From the NCBI GenBank assembly GCA_027484405.1, contig JAIXTA010000200.1, positions 1 through 39,499 on the forward strand: DNA of 39,499 nucleotides, read 5' to 3'. Shown one piece after another: positions 29,956 through 38,283 of the stretch. Position numbers and translations under genes: made by a program. Under the pieces are notes generated by a model that saw only the letters and a program-made list of their open reading frames with translations, had not been told where the DNA came from and made no database searches. Source of the stretch: Burkholderiales bacterium (GTDB taxonomy: Bacteria > Pseudomonadota > Gammaproteobacteria > Burkholderiales > Burkholderiaceae_C). The number at the start of each line of letters is the position of its first letter. Position 1 is the stretch's first letter.

Positions 29956-30102
29956 TCAGACGGCGGTGACCGGCTGAGGCGGGGCGGGGTGGACGGACCG
30001 GCCGAGCGGCCGGACGTCGCTGATTGATGGCGTGGACCCACTGAGGAGGGCGCCAAGGCCGTGCGATTCAGCGCTGAGGCCTTCGGCGTGTGGCTGCAGC
30101 GC

Positions 30103-30321
30103 TCAGTGCGGCTGGCTGCGCTGTTGGCCCTCGTCAGCCGTGTCGGGTGCATCGAGGTCCGTGCTGTCACGCGGATCGGCGCCGGCGATGCGGTACTTGT
30201 CGCTCGCCCAGGCACCCAGATCCACCAGCTTGCAGCGTTCCGAACAGAAGGGGCGCCAGGTGGCACGTTCGTTCCACAGCACCTTCGTGCCGCAGCTGGG
30301 GCATTTGACTTGCGCGGGCAT
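30103..30321 (-). CDS. yacG: DNA gyrase inhibitor/zinc-binding protein YacG
   Basis: A 72-residue zinc-ribbon protein. Four cysteines appear in the family pattern: CPSC near residues 7-10 and CSERC near 26-30, with WNERATWRPFCSERCKLVDLG-type core and the conserved LGAWASDKYRIAG. In E. coli YacG binds GyrB and blocks gyrase. The C-terminal 25 residues are acidic and variable. It is the last gene of the pilBCD-coaE-zapD-yacG run and convergent with mutT, with a GC hairpin (CCGGCCG/CGGCCGG, 29998-30013) between them. Confidence 0.93.
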   Translation of the reverse strand: MPAQVKCPSCGTKVLWNERATWRPFCSERCKLVDLGAWASDKYRIAGADPRDSTDLDAPDTADEGQQRSQPH

Positions 30322-30335
30322 GGCTTGCGGGGCGG

Positions 30336-31091
30336 TCAGAAGTTGCAGAGCGCAATCCGGAAGGGCACGTCCGCATCGATCACGCTCGGCCGCGCGACGA
30401 TGCCCGCCTGGGTGAAGCGGATGTGCAGCACGTACTTGTTGGCGCTGATCTCGGGCACGGCATTGCGGGTCTCGTCGACCCACAGGCGCAGCAGCTGCCA
30501 GGTCTTGCCCTTGGCGTCCTGCTGGTACACGCCCTGCACGGCCAGCATGTCTGCGGCACGGCCGCCTTCGCGCAGGAGCTTGAGCACAAGATGCAGCGCG
30601 TCGGCCATGGGCTTGAGCGGCGTGAGCCAGCCCAGCAGGTCGTTGCGGCGCTGCGCCACCGGCCGGTTGAGCCAGGCGTGATAGGACGGCAGATCGAACT
30701 CGCAGGTGCCACCGGGAATGATGGCGCGCGAGCGGATGGCCGAGAGCCATTCGTTGTCGCGCAGGTGCTGGCCGGTCTTGCCCGGGGAATCCATCAGGGC
30801 CTGGAAGGCACGCTCCACGTCGTGGATGACTTCGTTGAGCACCTCGATGTTCACACCGGGGACGTCGCGGTAGCCCGAGAGCACCTGCTTCTGCCGCTCG
30901 AGTTCCTGCAGGATGTCGGACTTCAGCTCACCGCGGCTGCAGACCTCGAGCACCTCGAACAGCGCGATCAATGCGGCGTGGTGGTCATGGCTGGTGTCGC
31001 GCTCGACGAAGAACCCCATGCGGTCGAACAGGTCTTCGAGGCGCAGAAAGGCCCGAACGCGTTCGTTGAGGGGATATTCGTAGAGGATCAA
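30336..31091 (-). CDS. zapD: Cell division protein ZapD
   Basis: A 251-residue cytoplasmic protein (DUF1342) that crosslinks FtsZ filaments by binding the FtsZ C-terminal peptide. The TTG start at 31091 was chosen because it yields MILYEYPLNERVRAFLRLED, the conserved family N-terminus; there is no ATG in that region, and GGGCAGG lies a few bases upstream. Further conserved parts are NEVIHDVERAFQALMDSPGK, NEWLSAIRSRAIIPGGTCEF and DLPSYHAWL. Its partner FtsZ in this window keeps the target peptide. It sits between coaE and yacG. Confidence 0.93.
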   Translation of the reverse strand: MILYEYPLNERVRAFLRLEDLFDRMGFFVERDTSHDHHAALIALFEVLEVCSRGELKSDILQELERQKQVLSGYRDVPGVNIEVLNEVIHDVERAFQALMDSPGKTGQHLRDNEWLSAIRSRAIIPGGTCEFDLPSYHAWLNRPVAQRRNDLLGWLTPLKPMADALHLVLKLLREGGRAADMLAVQGVYQQDAKGKTWQLLRLWVDETRNAVPEISANKYVLHIRFTQAGIVARPSVIDADVPFRIALCNF

Positions 31092-31164
31092 GACGCCTGC
31101 CCGGAAAGTTCGAGCGGGATTGTGCTCGGTTTCAGTGCAATTGACAAAAGAACAGCACCTGCGT

Positions 31165-31770
31165 TCAGCGCGAGGCGTGCTCGGCCAAGGCGCGGTAGCG
31201 CGCATGGAGCGCCAGTGCCTGCTCATGCAGGTCGCTCAGGGTGCCACCATTGAAGATCAGGTCGTCGGCCGCAGCGCGGCGCTGTGCCCGTGATGCCTGC
31301 CGGGCCATGATGGCGCGCACCGCGGCATCATCCAGACCGGAGCGCATGCGTACCCGTTGCACCTGCATCTCCTCTGTGCAGTCCACGACGAGCAGGCGGT
31401 CGAGCATCGCCAGCCAATGGCCGGACTCCACCATCAGCGGCACCACGAGCAAGCGGTAGCAGCCGATGCCCTGTGCGATGCGTGCCAGGCACTGCGTGCG
31501 GATCATGGGATGGAGGATGCCATTGAGCTGCTGGCGCAGCGCCTCGTTGGCGAACACCTGTTCACGCATCCACGCGCGGTTCAATGCGCCATCCGAAGTG
31601 ATTGCGGCATCTCCGAACGCGGCACGAATCGCAGGCAGCGCTGCGCCACCGGGTGCAGTCAGGGCATGAGAGATCGCATCCGCGTCGATGACATCGGCAC
31701 CCCGCACCTGCAGAGCGTCTGCCACCGCAGACTTGCCGCTGCCAATGCCGCCCGTCAGTCCGATCAGCAT
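31165..31770 (-). CDS. coaE: Dephospho-CoA kinase
   Basis: A 201-residue P-loop kinase that catalyses the last step of coenzyme A synthesis, phosphorylating the 3'-OH of dephospho-CoA. Walker A GLTGGIGSGKSAV (4-16) is followed by DVIDADAISHALTAPG, the substrate-binding DAD motif. VVPLMVESG and VVDCTEEMQVQRV are conserved. ARQASRAQRRAAADDLIFNGG is the lid/core region. Length is normal. The gene starts 12 bases after the end of pilD. Confidence 0.97.
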   Translation of the reverse strand: MLIGLTGGIGSGKSAVADALQVRGADVIDADAISHALTAPGGAALPAIRAAFGDAAITSDGALNRAWMREQVFANEALRQQLNGILHPMIRTQCLARIAQGIGCYRLLVVPLMVESGHWLAMLDRLLVVDCTEEMQVQRVRMRSGLDDAAVRAIMARQASRAQRRAAADDLIFNGGTLSDLHEQALALHARYRALAEHASR

Positions 31771-31782
31771 TGGCAGGGCATC

Positions 31783-32655
31783 TCAGCGCACAAACAGGCC
31801 AAGATACCAGGCATTGATGGCCGGACCGTAGAACAGGACCACGGCACCCGCGCCGGCCAGGTAGGGGCCGAACGGAAACTGCTGCCCGCGGCCCAGTCTT
31901 GCCAGCAGCATCATGAGCCCGCCGAGCACAGCGCCCACCACCGAGCTGGCGAGGATCACGGCGGGCAGTGCCTGCCAGCCGAACCAGGCACCCAGGGCCG
32001 CGAGCAGCTTGAAGTCGCCGTAGCCCATGCCTTCCTTGCCGGTCGCCAGCTTGAAGGCCCAGTACACCAGCCAGAGCACCATGTAGCCCGCCATGGCGCC
32101 GATCACCGCGTCGACCAGGGGCACGAACAGGCCCCCAAGGTTCGCGAGCAGACCGAGCCAGAGCAGCGGCAGCGTCAGGTCATCGGGCAGCAGCTGCGTG
32201 TCTGCATCGATGAACGCCAGCGCGATCAGGATCAGCAGAAAGGCAAAGGCCGCCAGCGCCTTGATGTTCGGCCCGAAGGCCAGCACCACGAAGACTCCTG
32301 ACAGGCCGCCAAGCAACTCCACCAGGGGGTAGCGTACGGAAATGGGCGTCTTGCAGTTGCTGCAGCGGCCCTTCAGGAACAGCCAGCTGATCACCGGAAT
32401 GTTCTCGTACCAATGCAGAACGTGGCCGCACTTTGGGCAGGCAGAGCGCGGCGTGACGAGGTAGCGCCAGGTGCGCTGTGGCACGACCCACTCGTCCGGT
32501 GTGGAAGCGCAGTCTGCGACATGCATGGCCTCCAGCACCTTGGGCATCCGGTGGATCACCACGTTCAGGAAGCTGCCAATCAGCAGCCCCAGCACGCCCA
32601 GGCAGGCAGCCGCCAGCCCGGGTTCGCGCGAGAGCAGGTCGACGAGTTCGCTCAT
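31783..32655 (-). CDS. pilD: Type IV prepilin peptidase/N-methyltransferase
   Basis: A 290-residue inner-membrane aspartic protease. It removes the prepilin leader and methylates the new N-terminus. The N-terminal cytoplasmic domain has two CxxC pairs (CPKCGHVLHWYENIP and CSNCKTPIS) that bind zinc and are linked to the methyltransferase role. The catalytic aspartates lie in FIDADTQLLPDD and GYGDFKLLAALG. About eight membrane helices are visible. It follows pilC with a 12-base gap in a pilB-pilC-pilD operon. Confidence 0.97.
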   Translation of the reverse strand: MSELVDLLSREPGLAAACLGVLGLLIGSFLNVVIHRMPKVLEAMHVADCASTPDEWVVPQRTWRYLVTPRSACPKCGHVLHWYENIPVISWLFLKGRCSNCKTPISVRYPLVELLGGLSGVFVVLAFGPNIKALAAFAFLLILIALAFIDADTQLLPDDLTLPLLWLGLLANLGGLFVPLVDAVIGAMAGYMVLWLVYWAFKLATGKEGMGYGDFKLLAALGAWFGWQALPAVILASSVVGAVLGGLMMLLARLGRGQQFPFGPYLAGAGAVVLFYGPAINAWYLGLFVR

Positions 32656-32667
32656 CCGGTCCGGCGA

Positions 32668-33888
32668 TCAGACCACCGAACCGAGCTTGAAGATCGGAAG
32701 GTACATGGCGATCACGATGCCACCGATCAGCACACCCAGCACCACCATGATCAGCGGTTCCATCAGCGACGACAGCGCGTCGACGGCTTCGTCCACTTCA
32801 CGCTCATAGAAGTCGGCCACCTTGGAGAGCATGTCATCCAGTGCGCCGGACTCCTCGCCGATCGACGTCATCTGGATGGCCATGTTCGGGAAGACGTTTG
32901 AGTTCTGCATGGCCACCGCGAGCGCGGTACCGATGCTGACCTCATTCTGGATACCGCGGGTGGCCTGCGTGTACACCGCGTTGCCGGCGGCGCCGCCCAC
33001 GGAGTCGAGGGCCTCCACCAGGGGTACACCGGCCGCAAACATGGTTGAGAGCGTGCGGGTCCAGCGGGCGACAGCGGCCTTCATCAGCAGGTCGCCGAAT
33101 ACCGGGGCCTTGAGCATCAGGCGATCCATGAACATCTGCACCTTGGGTGAGCGTCGCCAGGCCTGGAAGAAGAAATAGAGGCTGCCAAAGATGATGCCGA
33201 AGATCAGGTACCAATACTTCACGAAGAAGTCGGACATCGCGATCACCACGAGAGTCGGCGCAGGCAGTTCTGCACCGAAGTTGGTGAAGATGTCCTTGAA
33301 CGAGGGGATCACGAAGATCATGATCACTGCGGTAACCACGAAGGCCACCACGATGACGGCGGTCGGGTAGAACAGCGCCGACTTGATCTTGCCCTTCAGG
33401 GCGAGCGTTTTTTCCTTGTAGACCGCAAGACGTTCGAGCAGCGTGTCCAGAATACCGGCCTGCTCACCTGCGCCGATCAGGTTGCAGAACAGGGCGTCGA
33501 AGTACTGCGGGAACTTGCGAAACGCGGTAGCCAGACTCGAGCCGGTTTCCACGTCGGCGCGGATGTCATTCATCATCCGAGCGAAAGCGGGGTTGGTGGA
33601 GCCGCGGCTGACGATGTCGAAGCATTGCAGCATGGGTACACCCGCCTTGAGCATGGTGGCCAGCTGGCGCGTGAAGATCGAGATCTCCTTGTCCGTGACC
33701 TTGCGGCCGCCGGAGACCCGCTGCTTCTTCACCTTGGTGGGCAGAATGCCCTTGCGGCGCAGTGCGGACTGGACGACGGCTTCGCCACCGGCGCGCATTT
33801 CACCCTTGAGGATGCGCCCGACCTTGTCCTTGCCCTCCCAGAGATAGAGGGCGTCTGGAGTGGCTGCCTTGCGGGTTGCTGTGGCCAT
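32668..33888 (-). CDS. pilC: Type IV pilus inner-membrane platform protein PilC
   Basis: A 406-residue member of the GspF/PilC family. It forms the membrane platform driven by PilB during pilus assembly. The two repeated GspF domains are visible: FTRQLATMLKAGVPMLQCFD (about 73-92) and WTRTLSTMFAAGVPLVEALD (about 275-294), each followed by membrane helices. The cytoplasmic N-terminus starts WEGKDKVGRILKGEMRA. It is 46 bases downstream of pilB. Confidence 0.97.
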   Translation of the reverse strand: MATATRKAATPDALYLWEGKDKVGRILKGEMRAGGEAVVQSALRRKGILPTKVKKQRVSGGRKVTDKEISIFTRQLATMLKAGVPMLQCFDIVSRGSTNPAFARMMNDIRADVETGSSLATAFRKFPQYFDALFCNLIGAGEQAGILDTLLERLAVYKEKTLALKGKIKSALFYPTAVIVVAFVVTAVIMIFVIPSFKDIFTNFGAELPAPTLVVIAMSDFFVKYWYLIFGIIFGSLYFFFQAWRRSPKVQMFMDRLMLKAPVFGDLLMKAAVARWTRTLSTMFAAGVPLVEALDSVGGAAGNAVYTQATRGIQNEVSIGTALAVAMQNSNVFPNMAIQMTSIGEESGALDDMLSKVADFYEREVDEAVDALSSLMEPLIMVVLGVLIGGIVIAMYLPIFKLGSVV

Positions 33889-33934
33889 ATGGATTCGGTC
33901 CGATTCAGGTCGTTCTGGTCATGCTGTGCCGCCA

Positions 33935-35662
33935 TCACTCATTGGTGACGGCGAACACTTCCTCAAGTGAAGTCACACCCTGCCGGACTTTCGCCAGCCC
34001 GGACTCGCGCAGCGAGCGCACGCCTTCAATGCGGGCCTGCTCGGCGATCTGCATGGCGTTGCCGTTGGACAGGATGATGCGCTGGATGTCTTCGGAAATC
34101 GGCATCACCTGGTAGATGCCGACTCGGCCCTTGTAGCCTGAGCCATTGCAGCGGTCGCAGCCCACAGGCTTGTAGGGCTTCCAGCTGCCGTCAAGGTCGT
34201 CGTCCGTGTAGCCTGCCTCGACCAGTGCTTCGTAGGGCAGCTCATAGGGCTGCTTGCATTGCGCGCACAGGCGCCTGGCAAGGCGTTGCGCGGTGATGAG
34301 GATCACTGAGGATGCGATGTTGAAGGGCGCCACGCCCATGTTCATCAGTCGGGTCAGCGTCGTCGGGGCGTCATTGGTGTGCAGAGTGGAGAACACCATG
34401 TGGCCCGTCTGTGCAGCCTTGATCGCGATATCCGCGGTCTCGAGGTCACGGATTTCGCCGACCATGATGATGTCCGGATCCTGGCGCAGGAAGGACTTCA
34501 GTGCAGCGGCAAAGGTCAGGCCGGCCTTCTCGTTGACGTTGACCTGGTTGATGCCAGGCAGGGAGATTTCCGCGGGGTCCTCCGCCGTGGCGATGTTCAC
34601 GCCAGGCTCGTTGAGCAGGTTCAGGCAGGTGTAGAGCGATACGGTCTTGCCCGAGCCGGTCGGGCCGGTGACGAGCACCATGCCGTAGGGACGCTTGATC
34701 GCCTCCATGAGGCGCTCTTTCTCGATCGGGTCATAGCCCAGCGCATCGATCCCCAGCTTCGCCGACGACGGATCGAGAATACGCATCACGATCTTCTCGC
34801 CGTACATGGTCGGCAGCGTGGAGACGCGCAGGTCGATGACCTTGGTCGGGCTGACCGCGATCTTCACGCGGCCATCCTGCGGGACCCGCTTCTCGGAAAT
34901 GTCGAGCTTGGAGATCACCTTCAGGCGCGCTGCGATCCGTTCCTTGAGCTGCAGGGGCGGCTGCGCCACTTCCTTGAGCATGCCGTCCACGCGGAAGCGG
35001 ATCCGGTAGTACTTCTCGTAGGGCTCGAAGTGCATGTCGGATGCGCCGGCGTCGATCGCATCGATCATGATCTTCTGCAGGAACTTGACGATCGGTGCTT
35101 CGTCGGCGTCTGCACCGTCGTCGACCGATTGTGCGTCGGTGTCGACGACTTCAAGATTGACGTCCGAGTCGCCCGCCAGCTCGTTGATGGCTGTCGTCGC
35201 CGACTTGGCGTTGCGATCGACGATCTCGCGCAGCCGGTCGTGCTCGGCGACGACGATGTCGAGCTGCAGCTGTGTCTGGAACTGAATCTGCGACAGCGCC
35301 TGCTGGTTCGTCGGATCCGAAACAGCGACGTAAAGCCGGTTTCCGCGCTTCTTGAGCGCCAGGACGTAGTTGCTCTGCGCCAGCTTCTTGTCGATCAGGT
35401 CGATGGGCAGCTGGTCGATGTCCAGCGTCGAGACGTCCACCATCGGATGGCCGAAGGATTCGCTGATCACGCGGGCCAGCATGGCCGCGTTCAAGTTCGG
35501 CAGCTTTGCGGCAAGCAGTTCGTCGATGAACTCAGTCTTGTTCTCGGCGGCGCGTTTGCTGACACGGTCCGCGTCGGGCACGTTCAGTGCATTGAACTGA
35601 ACGAGCGCCCGCGCCAGCCCGGTCAGCTGGGTCGCGCCAGCGGCTGCTGCGTTAACGGCCAT
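33935..35662 (-). CDS. pilB: Type IV pilus assembly ATPase PilB
   Basis: A 575-residue hexameric motor for pilus extension. ATG 35662 was chosen because GGAG lies five bases upstream; a GTG at 35668 is inside that motif. The N-terminal MshEN-type domain (ARALVQFNALNVPDADRVS onward) may sense cyclic di-GMP in relatives. Walker A GPTGSGKT is at about 333-340, the Asp box EDPAEI follows, Walker B is DIIMVGEIRD, and the zinc knuckle is CAQC...CDRCNGSGYKGR. pilA is not in the window. Confidence 0.96.
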   Translation of the reverse strand: MAVNAAAAGATQLTGLARALVQFNALNVPDADRVSKRAAENKTEFIDELLAAKLPNLNAAMLARVISESFGHPMVDVSTLDIDQLPIDLIDKKLAQSNYVLALKKRGNRLYVAVSDPTNQQALSQIQFQTQLQLDIVVAEHDRLREIVDRNAKSATTAINELAGDSDVNLEVVDTDAQSVDDGADADEAPIVKFLQKIMIDAIDAGASDMHFEPYEKYYRIRFRVDGMLKEVAQPPLQLKERIAARLKVISKLDISEKRVPQDGRVKIAVSPTKVIDLRVSTLPTMYGEKIVMRILDPSSAKLGIDALGYDPIEKERLMEAIKRPYGMVLVTGPTGSGKTVSLYTCLNLLNEPGVNIATAEDPAEISLPGINQVNVNEKAGLTFAAALKSFLRQDPDIIMVGEIRDLETADIAIKAAQTGHMVFSTLHTNDAPTTLTRLMNMGVAPFNIASSVILITAQRLARRLCAQCKQPYELPYEALVEAGYTDDDLDGSWKPYKPVGCDRCNGSGYKGRVGIYQVMPISEDIQRIILSNGNAMQIAEQARIEGVRSLRESGLAKVRQGVTSLEEVFAVTNE

Positions 35663-35990
35663 GAGCACTCCGCGCGGTCATTCTGCGCATTTCAGTGAAT
35701 CGTGAAATCGCCCTGCACGAGTGCAGCGCGAATGTTGAGAAAACACTTTAACTGTACGCGGCAAGAACCCGTGTTGCAAAGAAAAGCACGCGCCTGTCGC
35801 GCACGGATGCGACACCCGCAACGTGACAGAGTGCTTCAAAACGGCTGCAGCCGGACCACATCTGCTGCGCGGTCAGGCGTCCGCGCGTCAATCACTCCGC
35901 AGGCCTGCGGTTCACTGGCCGTTGAGTCGAACCCTCAGGGTCCGCCGTCCGCAGCCGCCAGCGGAAGCACGTTTCGGTTCGGCAAAGGAA
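35663..35990. other. Intergenic region upstream of pilB
   Basis: This stretch of about 330 bases holds a candidate pilB promoter (35751-35779) and otherwise GC-rich sequence with no convincing reading frame. Open frames here are short, without domains or ribosome binding sites. Confidence 0.5.
35751..35779 (-). promoter_or_regulatory. Candidate promoter for pilBCD-coaE-zapD-yacG
   Basis: On the minus strand TTGCAA (35779-35774) is followed by a 17-base spacer and TACAGT (35756-35751), each matching consensus at four of six positions. Transcription would start near 35744, about 80 bases before the pilB ATG. Confidence 0.4.
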
Positions 35991-36016
35991 AAAGCCAACT
36001 CCGGGGAGTTGGCTTT
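35991..36016 (-). terminator. Rho-independent terminator of tRNA-Pro/ispB
   Basis: AAAGCCAACTCC (35991-36002) and GGAGTTGGCTTT (36005-36016) form a perfect 12-bp stem. Read on the minus strand it is followed by TTTTTCCTTT. It lies nine bases after the tRNA 3' end and so ends the tRNA transcript. Confidence 0.85.
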
Positions 36017-36025
36017 CCGTGATTC

Positions 36026-36102
36026 TGGTCGGGGTGAGAGGATTCGAACCTCCGGCCTCTACGTCCCGAACGTAGCGCTCTACCAGGCTAAGCTACACCC
36101 CG
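36026..36102 (-). tRNA. tRNA-Pro (anticodon CGG), CCA encoded
   Basis: A 77-base cloverleaf is complete on the minus strand. The acceptor stem is CGGGGTG/CACCCCG with discriminator A and a genomic CCA (complement of 36026-36028). The anticodon stem is CTACG/CGTAG around loop TTCGGGA, anticodon CGG at 36068-36066, reading CCG. The T arm contains GGTTCGAATCC. It begins 26 bases after the ispB stop. A -10-like TACAAT on the minus strand (36166-36161) inside the end of ispB may give it its own promoter, otherwise it is cotranscribed. Confidence 0.95.
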
Positions 36103-36128
36103 AATTGGCCTTGCCGGCGGCTGATACG

Positions 36129-37091
36129 TCAAGCCTGACGTTCAACGACCGAAGCACATAATTGTAGCAAAAGCGCCTTGTCGCCCGATTCCGGCAGGAA
36201 AGTGAGCAGATCCCGGGCGCTGCACGCCTGTTCCGCGGCCTGCTGGCGCGTCGCCTCAATGGCGCGCGTGGCATGAACGGCTTGCATGATTGCGTCGAAC
36301 GCGTCGACGTCACCCGCCTCGATGGCCGCGCGCACGACCTGCTTCTGCTCGGCGTTGCCCTGATGCAGCACATGGATCAGCGGATAGGTGAGCTTGCCCT
36401 CGCGCAGGTCGTCACCGAGGTTCTTGCCTGTCAGCGCCGGGTCGCCCTCATAGTCGAGCGCGTCATCGATCAGCTGGAACGCGCTGCCGATCTTTCGGCC
36501 GAACCCAGCCAGTGCGTCTTCCTGGGATTGCGGGAGCGCGGCCAGGATCGCGGGCACACGTGTTGCCGCCTCGAACAGCTTGGCAGTCTTGAATTCAATG
36601 ACCTGCATATAGCGATCCAGCGTGACATCCGGATCATGCGTGTTGAGCAACTGAAGCACTTCGCCCTCGGCGATCGTGTTGGTCGCATCCGCCATGACGG
36701 CCATCACCTTCATCGAATCGACGCTGACCATCATCTGGAAGGCGCGCGAGTACAGGAAGTCGCCCACCAGAACGCTGGCGGCGTTGCCGAAGACCGCGTT
36801 GGCGGTCTGTCGGCCACGGCGCATTGACGACTCATCAACCACATCATCGTGCAGCAGGGTTGCCGTGTGAATGAACTCAATCACTGCAGCCAACTCGTAC
36901 CTGGCATCGCTTTCGACGCGCAGGGCGCGCGCCAGCAGCAGCAGCAGGGCCGGGCGCAGGCGCTTGCCGCCCGCGCCGATGATGTACTCGGCAATCGAGC
37001 GGATCAGCGCGACATTGGAGTCCAGCCGCTGGCGGATCAGCGCATCGAGCCGCGCCATCTCGGGCGCGAGGGGTTCCAGGAGAGGGATCAA
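36129..37091 (-). CDS. ispB: Octaprenyl/polyprenyl diphosphate synthase
   Basis: A 320-residue trans-isoprenyl diphosphate synthase that makes the side chain of ubiquinone. The first Asp-rich motif is LLHDDVVDESSMRRG (about 80-94), the second is FQLIDDALDYEGDP. GAGGKRLRPALLLL near residue 40 binds the isopentenyl diphosphate. No ATG lies near the start; TTG 37091 is used here because residues 8-20 (LAPEMARLDALIR) still resemble the family. ATG 37058 would shorten it by 11 residues. Chain length of the product is not predictable with certainty. It is divergent from rplU. Confidence 0.93.
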   Translation of the reverse strand: MIPLLEPLAPEMARLDALIRQRLDSNVALIRSIAEYIIGAGGKRLRPALLLLLARALRVESDARYELAAVIEFIHTATLLHDDVVDESSMRRGRQTANAVFGNAASVLVGDFLYSRAFQMMVSVDSMKVMAVMADATNTIAEGEVLQLLNTHDPDVTLDRYMQVIEFKTAKLFEAATRVPAILAALPQSQEDALAGFGRKIGSAFQLIDDALDYEGDPALTGKNLGDDLREGKLTYPLIHVLHQGNAEQKQVVRAAIEAGDVDAFDAIMQAVHATRAIEATRQQAAEQACSARDLLTFLPESGDKALLLQLCASVVERQA

Positions 37092-37153
37092 GGCAGGGGC
37101 TGCGGCTGGGTGGGGCGCGGATTCAAGCGTGCGCGTTGCAAAAGAATGCGCAA

Positions 37154-37159
37154 ATTATA
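37154..37159 (-). promoter_or_regulatory. Perfect -10 hexamer upstream of ispB
   Basis: TATAAT is present on the minus strand at 37159-37154, about 63 bases before the TTG start of ispB, in an AT-rich patch. No good -35 hexamer lies at 16-18 bases (GGCTCC at 17), so an activator or weak promoter is implied. Confidence 0.45.
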
Positions 37160-37210
37160 GAAATTGCGTTTTGGCTGGAGCCGGAAGTCTAGCCGGAGTG
37201 CCATTGCTGC

Positions 37211-37240
37211 TTGCTGTAAGTGCTTGATTCGTGAGATACT
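37211..37240 (+). promoter_or_regulatory. Candidate promoter for rplU-rpmA
   Basis: TTGCTG (37211-37216) and GATACT (37235-37240) are 18 bases apart. Transcription would begin near 37247, giving a leader of about 70 bases before rplU. Matches are 3 of 6 and 4 of 6, so the call rests partly on position. Confidence 0.4.
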
Positions 37241-37315
37241 TTCGGGCTCCGCGTCAAAAAGATGCGGGGTGTCGATTCAAGACGAATCGAATCAGGACGA
37301 ATTCAAGAGGTCATC

Positions 37316-37921
37316 ATGTACGCAGTCATAAAAACCGGGGGCAAGCAGTATCGCGTGTCCGCCGGCGAAAAACTCAAGGTAGAACAGATCGCTGCGGAAC
37401 CTGGCCAAGTCATCACGATTGATTCCGTACTGGCCGTGGGCGCCGGTGACACCCTTGCGGTGGGCACCCCCCTGGTGGCTGGCGCGGCGGTCAAGGCGAC
37501 GGTGCTTGCCCATGGTCGAGCCGACAAGGTCAAGATCTTCAAGATGCGCCGCCGCAAGCACTACCAGAAGCGGCAGGGTCATCGTCAATGGTTCACCGAG
37601 CTGTTCATCAGCGAGATCAGCGGTGCCGGCCAGTCGGCCAAGGCAGACGCGCCCGCGGTGTCCAAGGCAGACGACCTGACGATCGTTGAAGGCATCGGCC
37701 CGAAGATCGCCGAACTGCTGCGCGCAGCGGGCATCACCACCTTCGCTGCACTGGCAGACGCCAAGGTGGACGCGATCGCCGAGCTCCTGAAAGCCGGTGG
37801 CTCGCGCTTTGCAAGCCACAAGCCGGACAGCTGGCCCCAGCAGGCCGCGCTGGCCCGTGATGGCAAGTGGGACGAACTCAAGACGCTGCAAGACGAGCTC
37901 GTCGGCGGCAAGGCCAAGTAA
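37316..37921 (+). CDS. rplU: Ribosomal protein bL21 with a C-terminal helix-hairpin-helix extension
   Basis: A 201-residue protein, about twice the usual 103. Residues 1-103 are a complete bL21: [20 protein letters not shown] at the start and [20 protein letters not shown] near 76-95, ending ISEISG. An Ala/Lys-rich linker (104-118) leads to residues 119-201. These begin [20 protein letters not shown], a helix-hairpin-helix-type motif (GIGPK, then [11 protein letters not shown]), and continue with a helical tail. Such HhH domains bind nucleic acid or proteins; similar bL21 extensions occur in other phyla. ATG 37316 follows AAGAGG. It is followed 13 bases later by rpmA. No stop or frameshift separates the two parts. 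Confidence 0.95.
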   Translation: MYAVIKTGGKQYRVSAGEKLKVEQIAAEPGQVITIDSVLAVGAGDTLAVGTPLVAGAAVKATVLAHGRADKVKIFKMRRRKHYQKRQGHRQWFTELFISEISGAGQSAKADAPAVSKADDLTIVEGIGPKIAELLRAAGITTFAALADAKVDAIAELLKAGGSRFASHKPDSWPQQAALARDGKWDELKTLQDELVGGKAK

Positions 37922-37934
37922 GGAGTAAGCGACC

Positions 37935-38192
37935 ATGGCACAGAAAAAAGGCGGCGGCTCGACGCGGAACGGTCGCGACAGCGAAAGCAAGCGACTGGGC
38001 GTGAAGGTGTACGGCGGCCAGGACATCAATGCCGGCTCCATCATCGTGCGCCAGCGTGGCACCGAGTTCCATCCCGGCGTGAATGTCGGCATGGGCAAGG
38101 ACCACACCCTGTACGCGCTGATCGACGGCAAGGTGAACTTTGCAGTCAAGGGCCCGTTCAAGCGTCGTACCGTGAACGTGAGCCAGGCCTGA
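37935..38192 (+). CDS. rpmA: Ribosomal protein bL27
   Basis: An 85-residue protein of the large subunit whose N-terminal tail reaches the peptidyl transferase centre. The sequence [28 protein letters not shown] and [13 protein letters not shown] is fully typical. There is no cleavable N-terminal extension of the firmicute type. AAGGAG stands ten bases before ATG 37935. It forms an operon with rplU and is closed by a strong terminator. Confidence 0.98.
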   Translation: MAQKKGGGSTRNGRDSESKRLGVKVYGGQDINAGSIIVRQRGTEFHPGVNVGMGKDHTLYALIDGKVNFAVKGPFKRRTVNVSQA

Positions 38193-38251
38193 GGCCTGCA
38201 CCAGCGACGCAGAAGTACGGCGTCATCGGCCGCAGCGCAGGCTGCAGCAAC

Positions 38252-38283
38252 AAGGGCCTCGCGTTGCGAGGCCCTTTGTTTTT
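38252..38283 (+). terminator. Rho-independent terminator of rplU-rpmA
   Basis: AAGGGCCTCGC (38252-38262) pairs perfectly with GCGAGGCCCTT (38266-38276) across a three-base loop, followed by TGTTTTT. It lies 60 bases past the rpmA stop. Confidence 0.9.

Noticed and set aside
29998-30013. GC hairpin CCGGCCG/CGGCCGG as a terminator between mutT and yacG
   Set aside because: No T-rich tail on either strand, so it is not called as a Rho-independent terminator.
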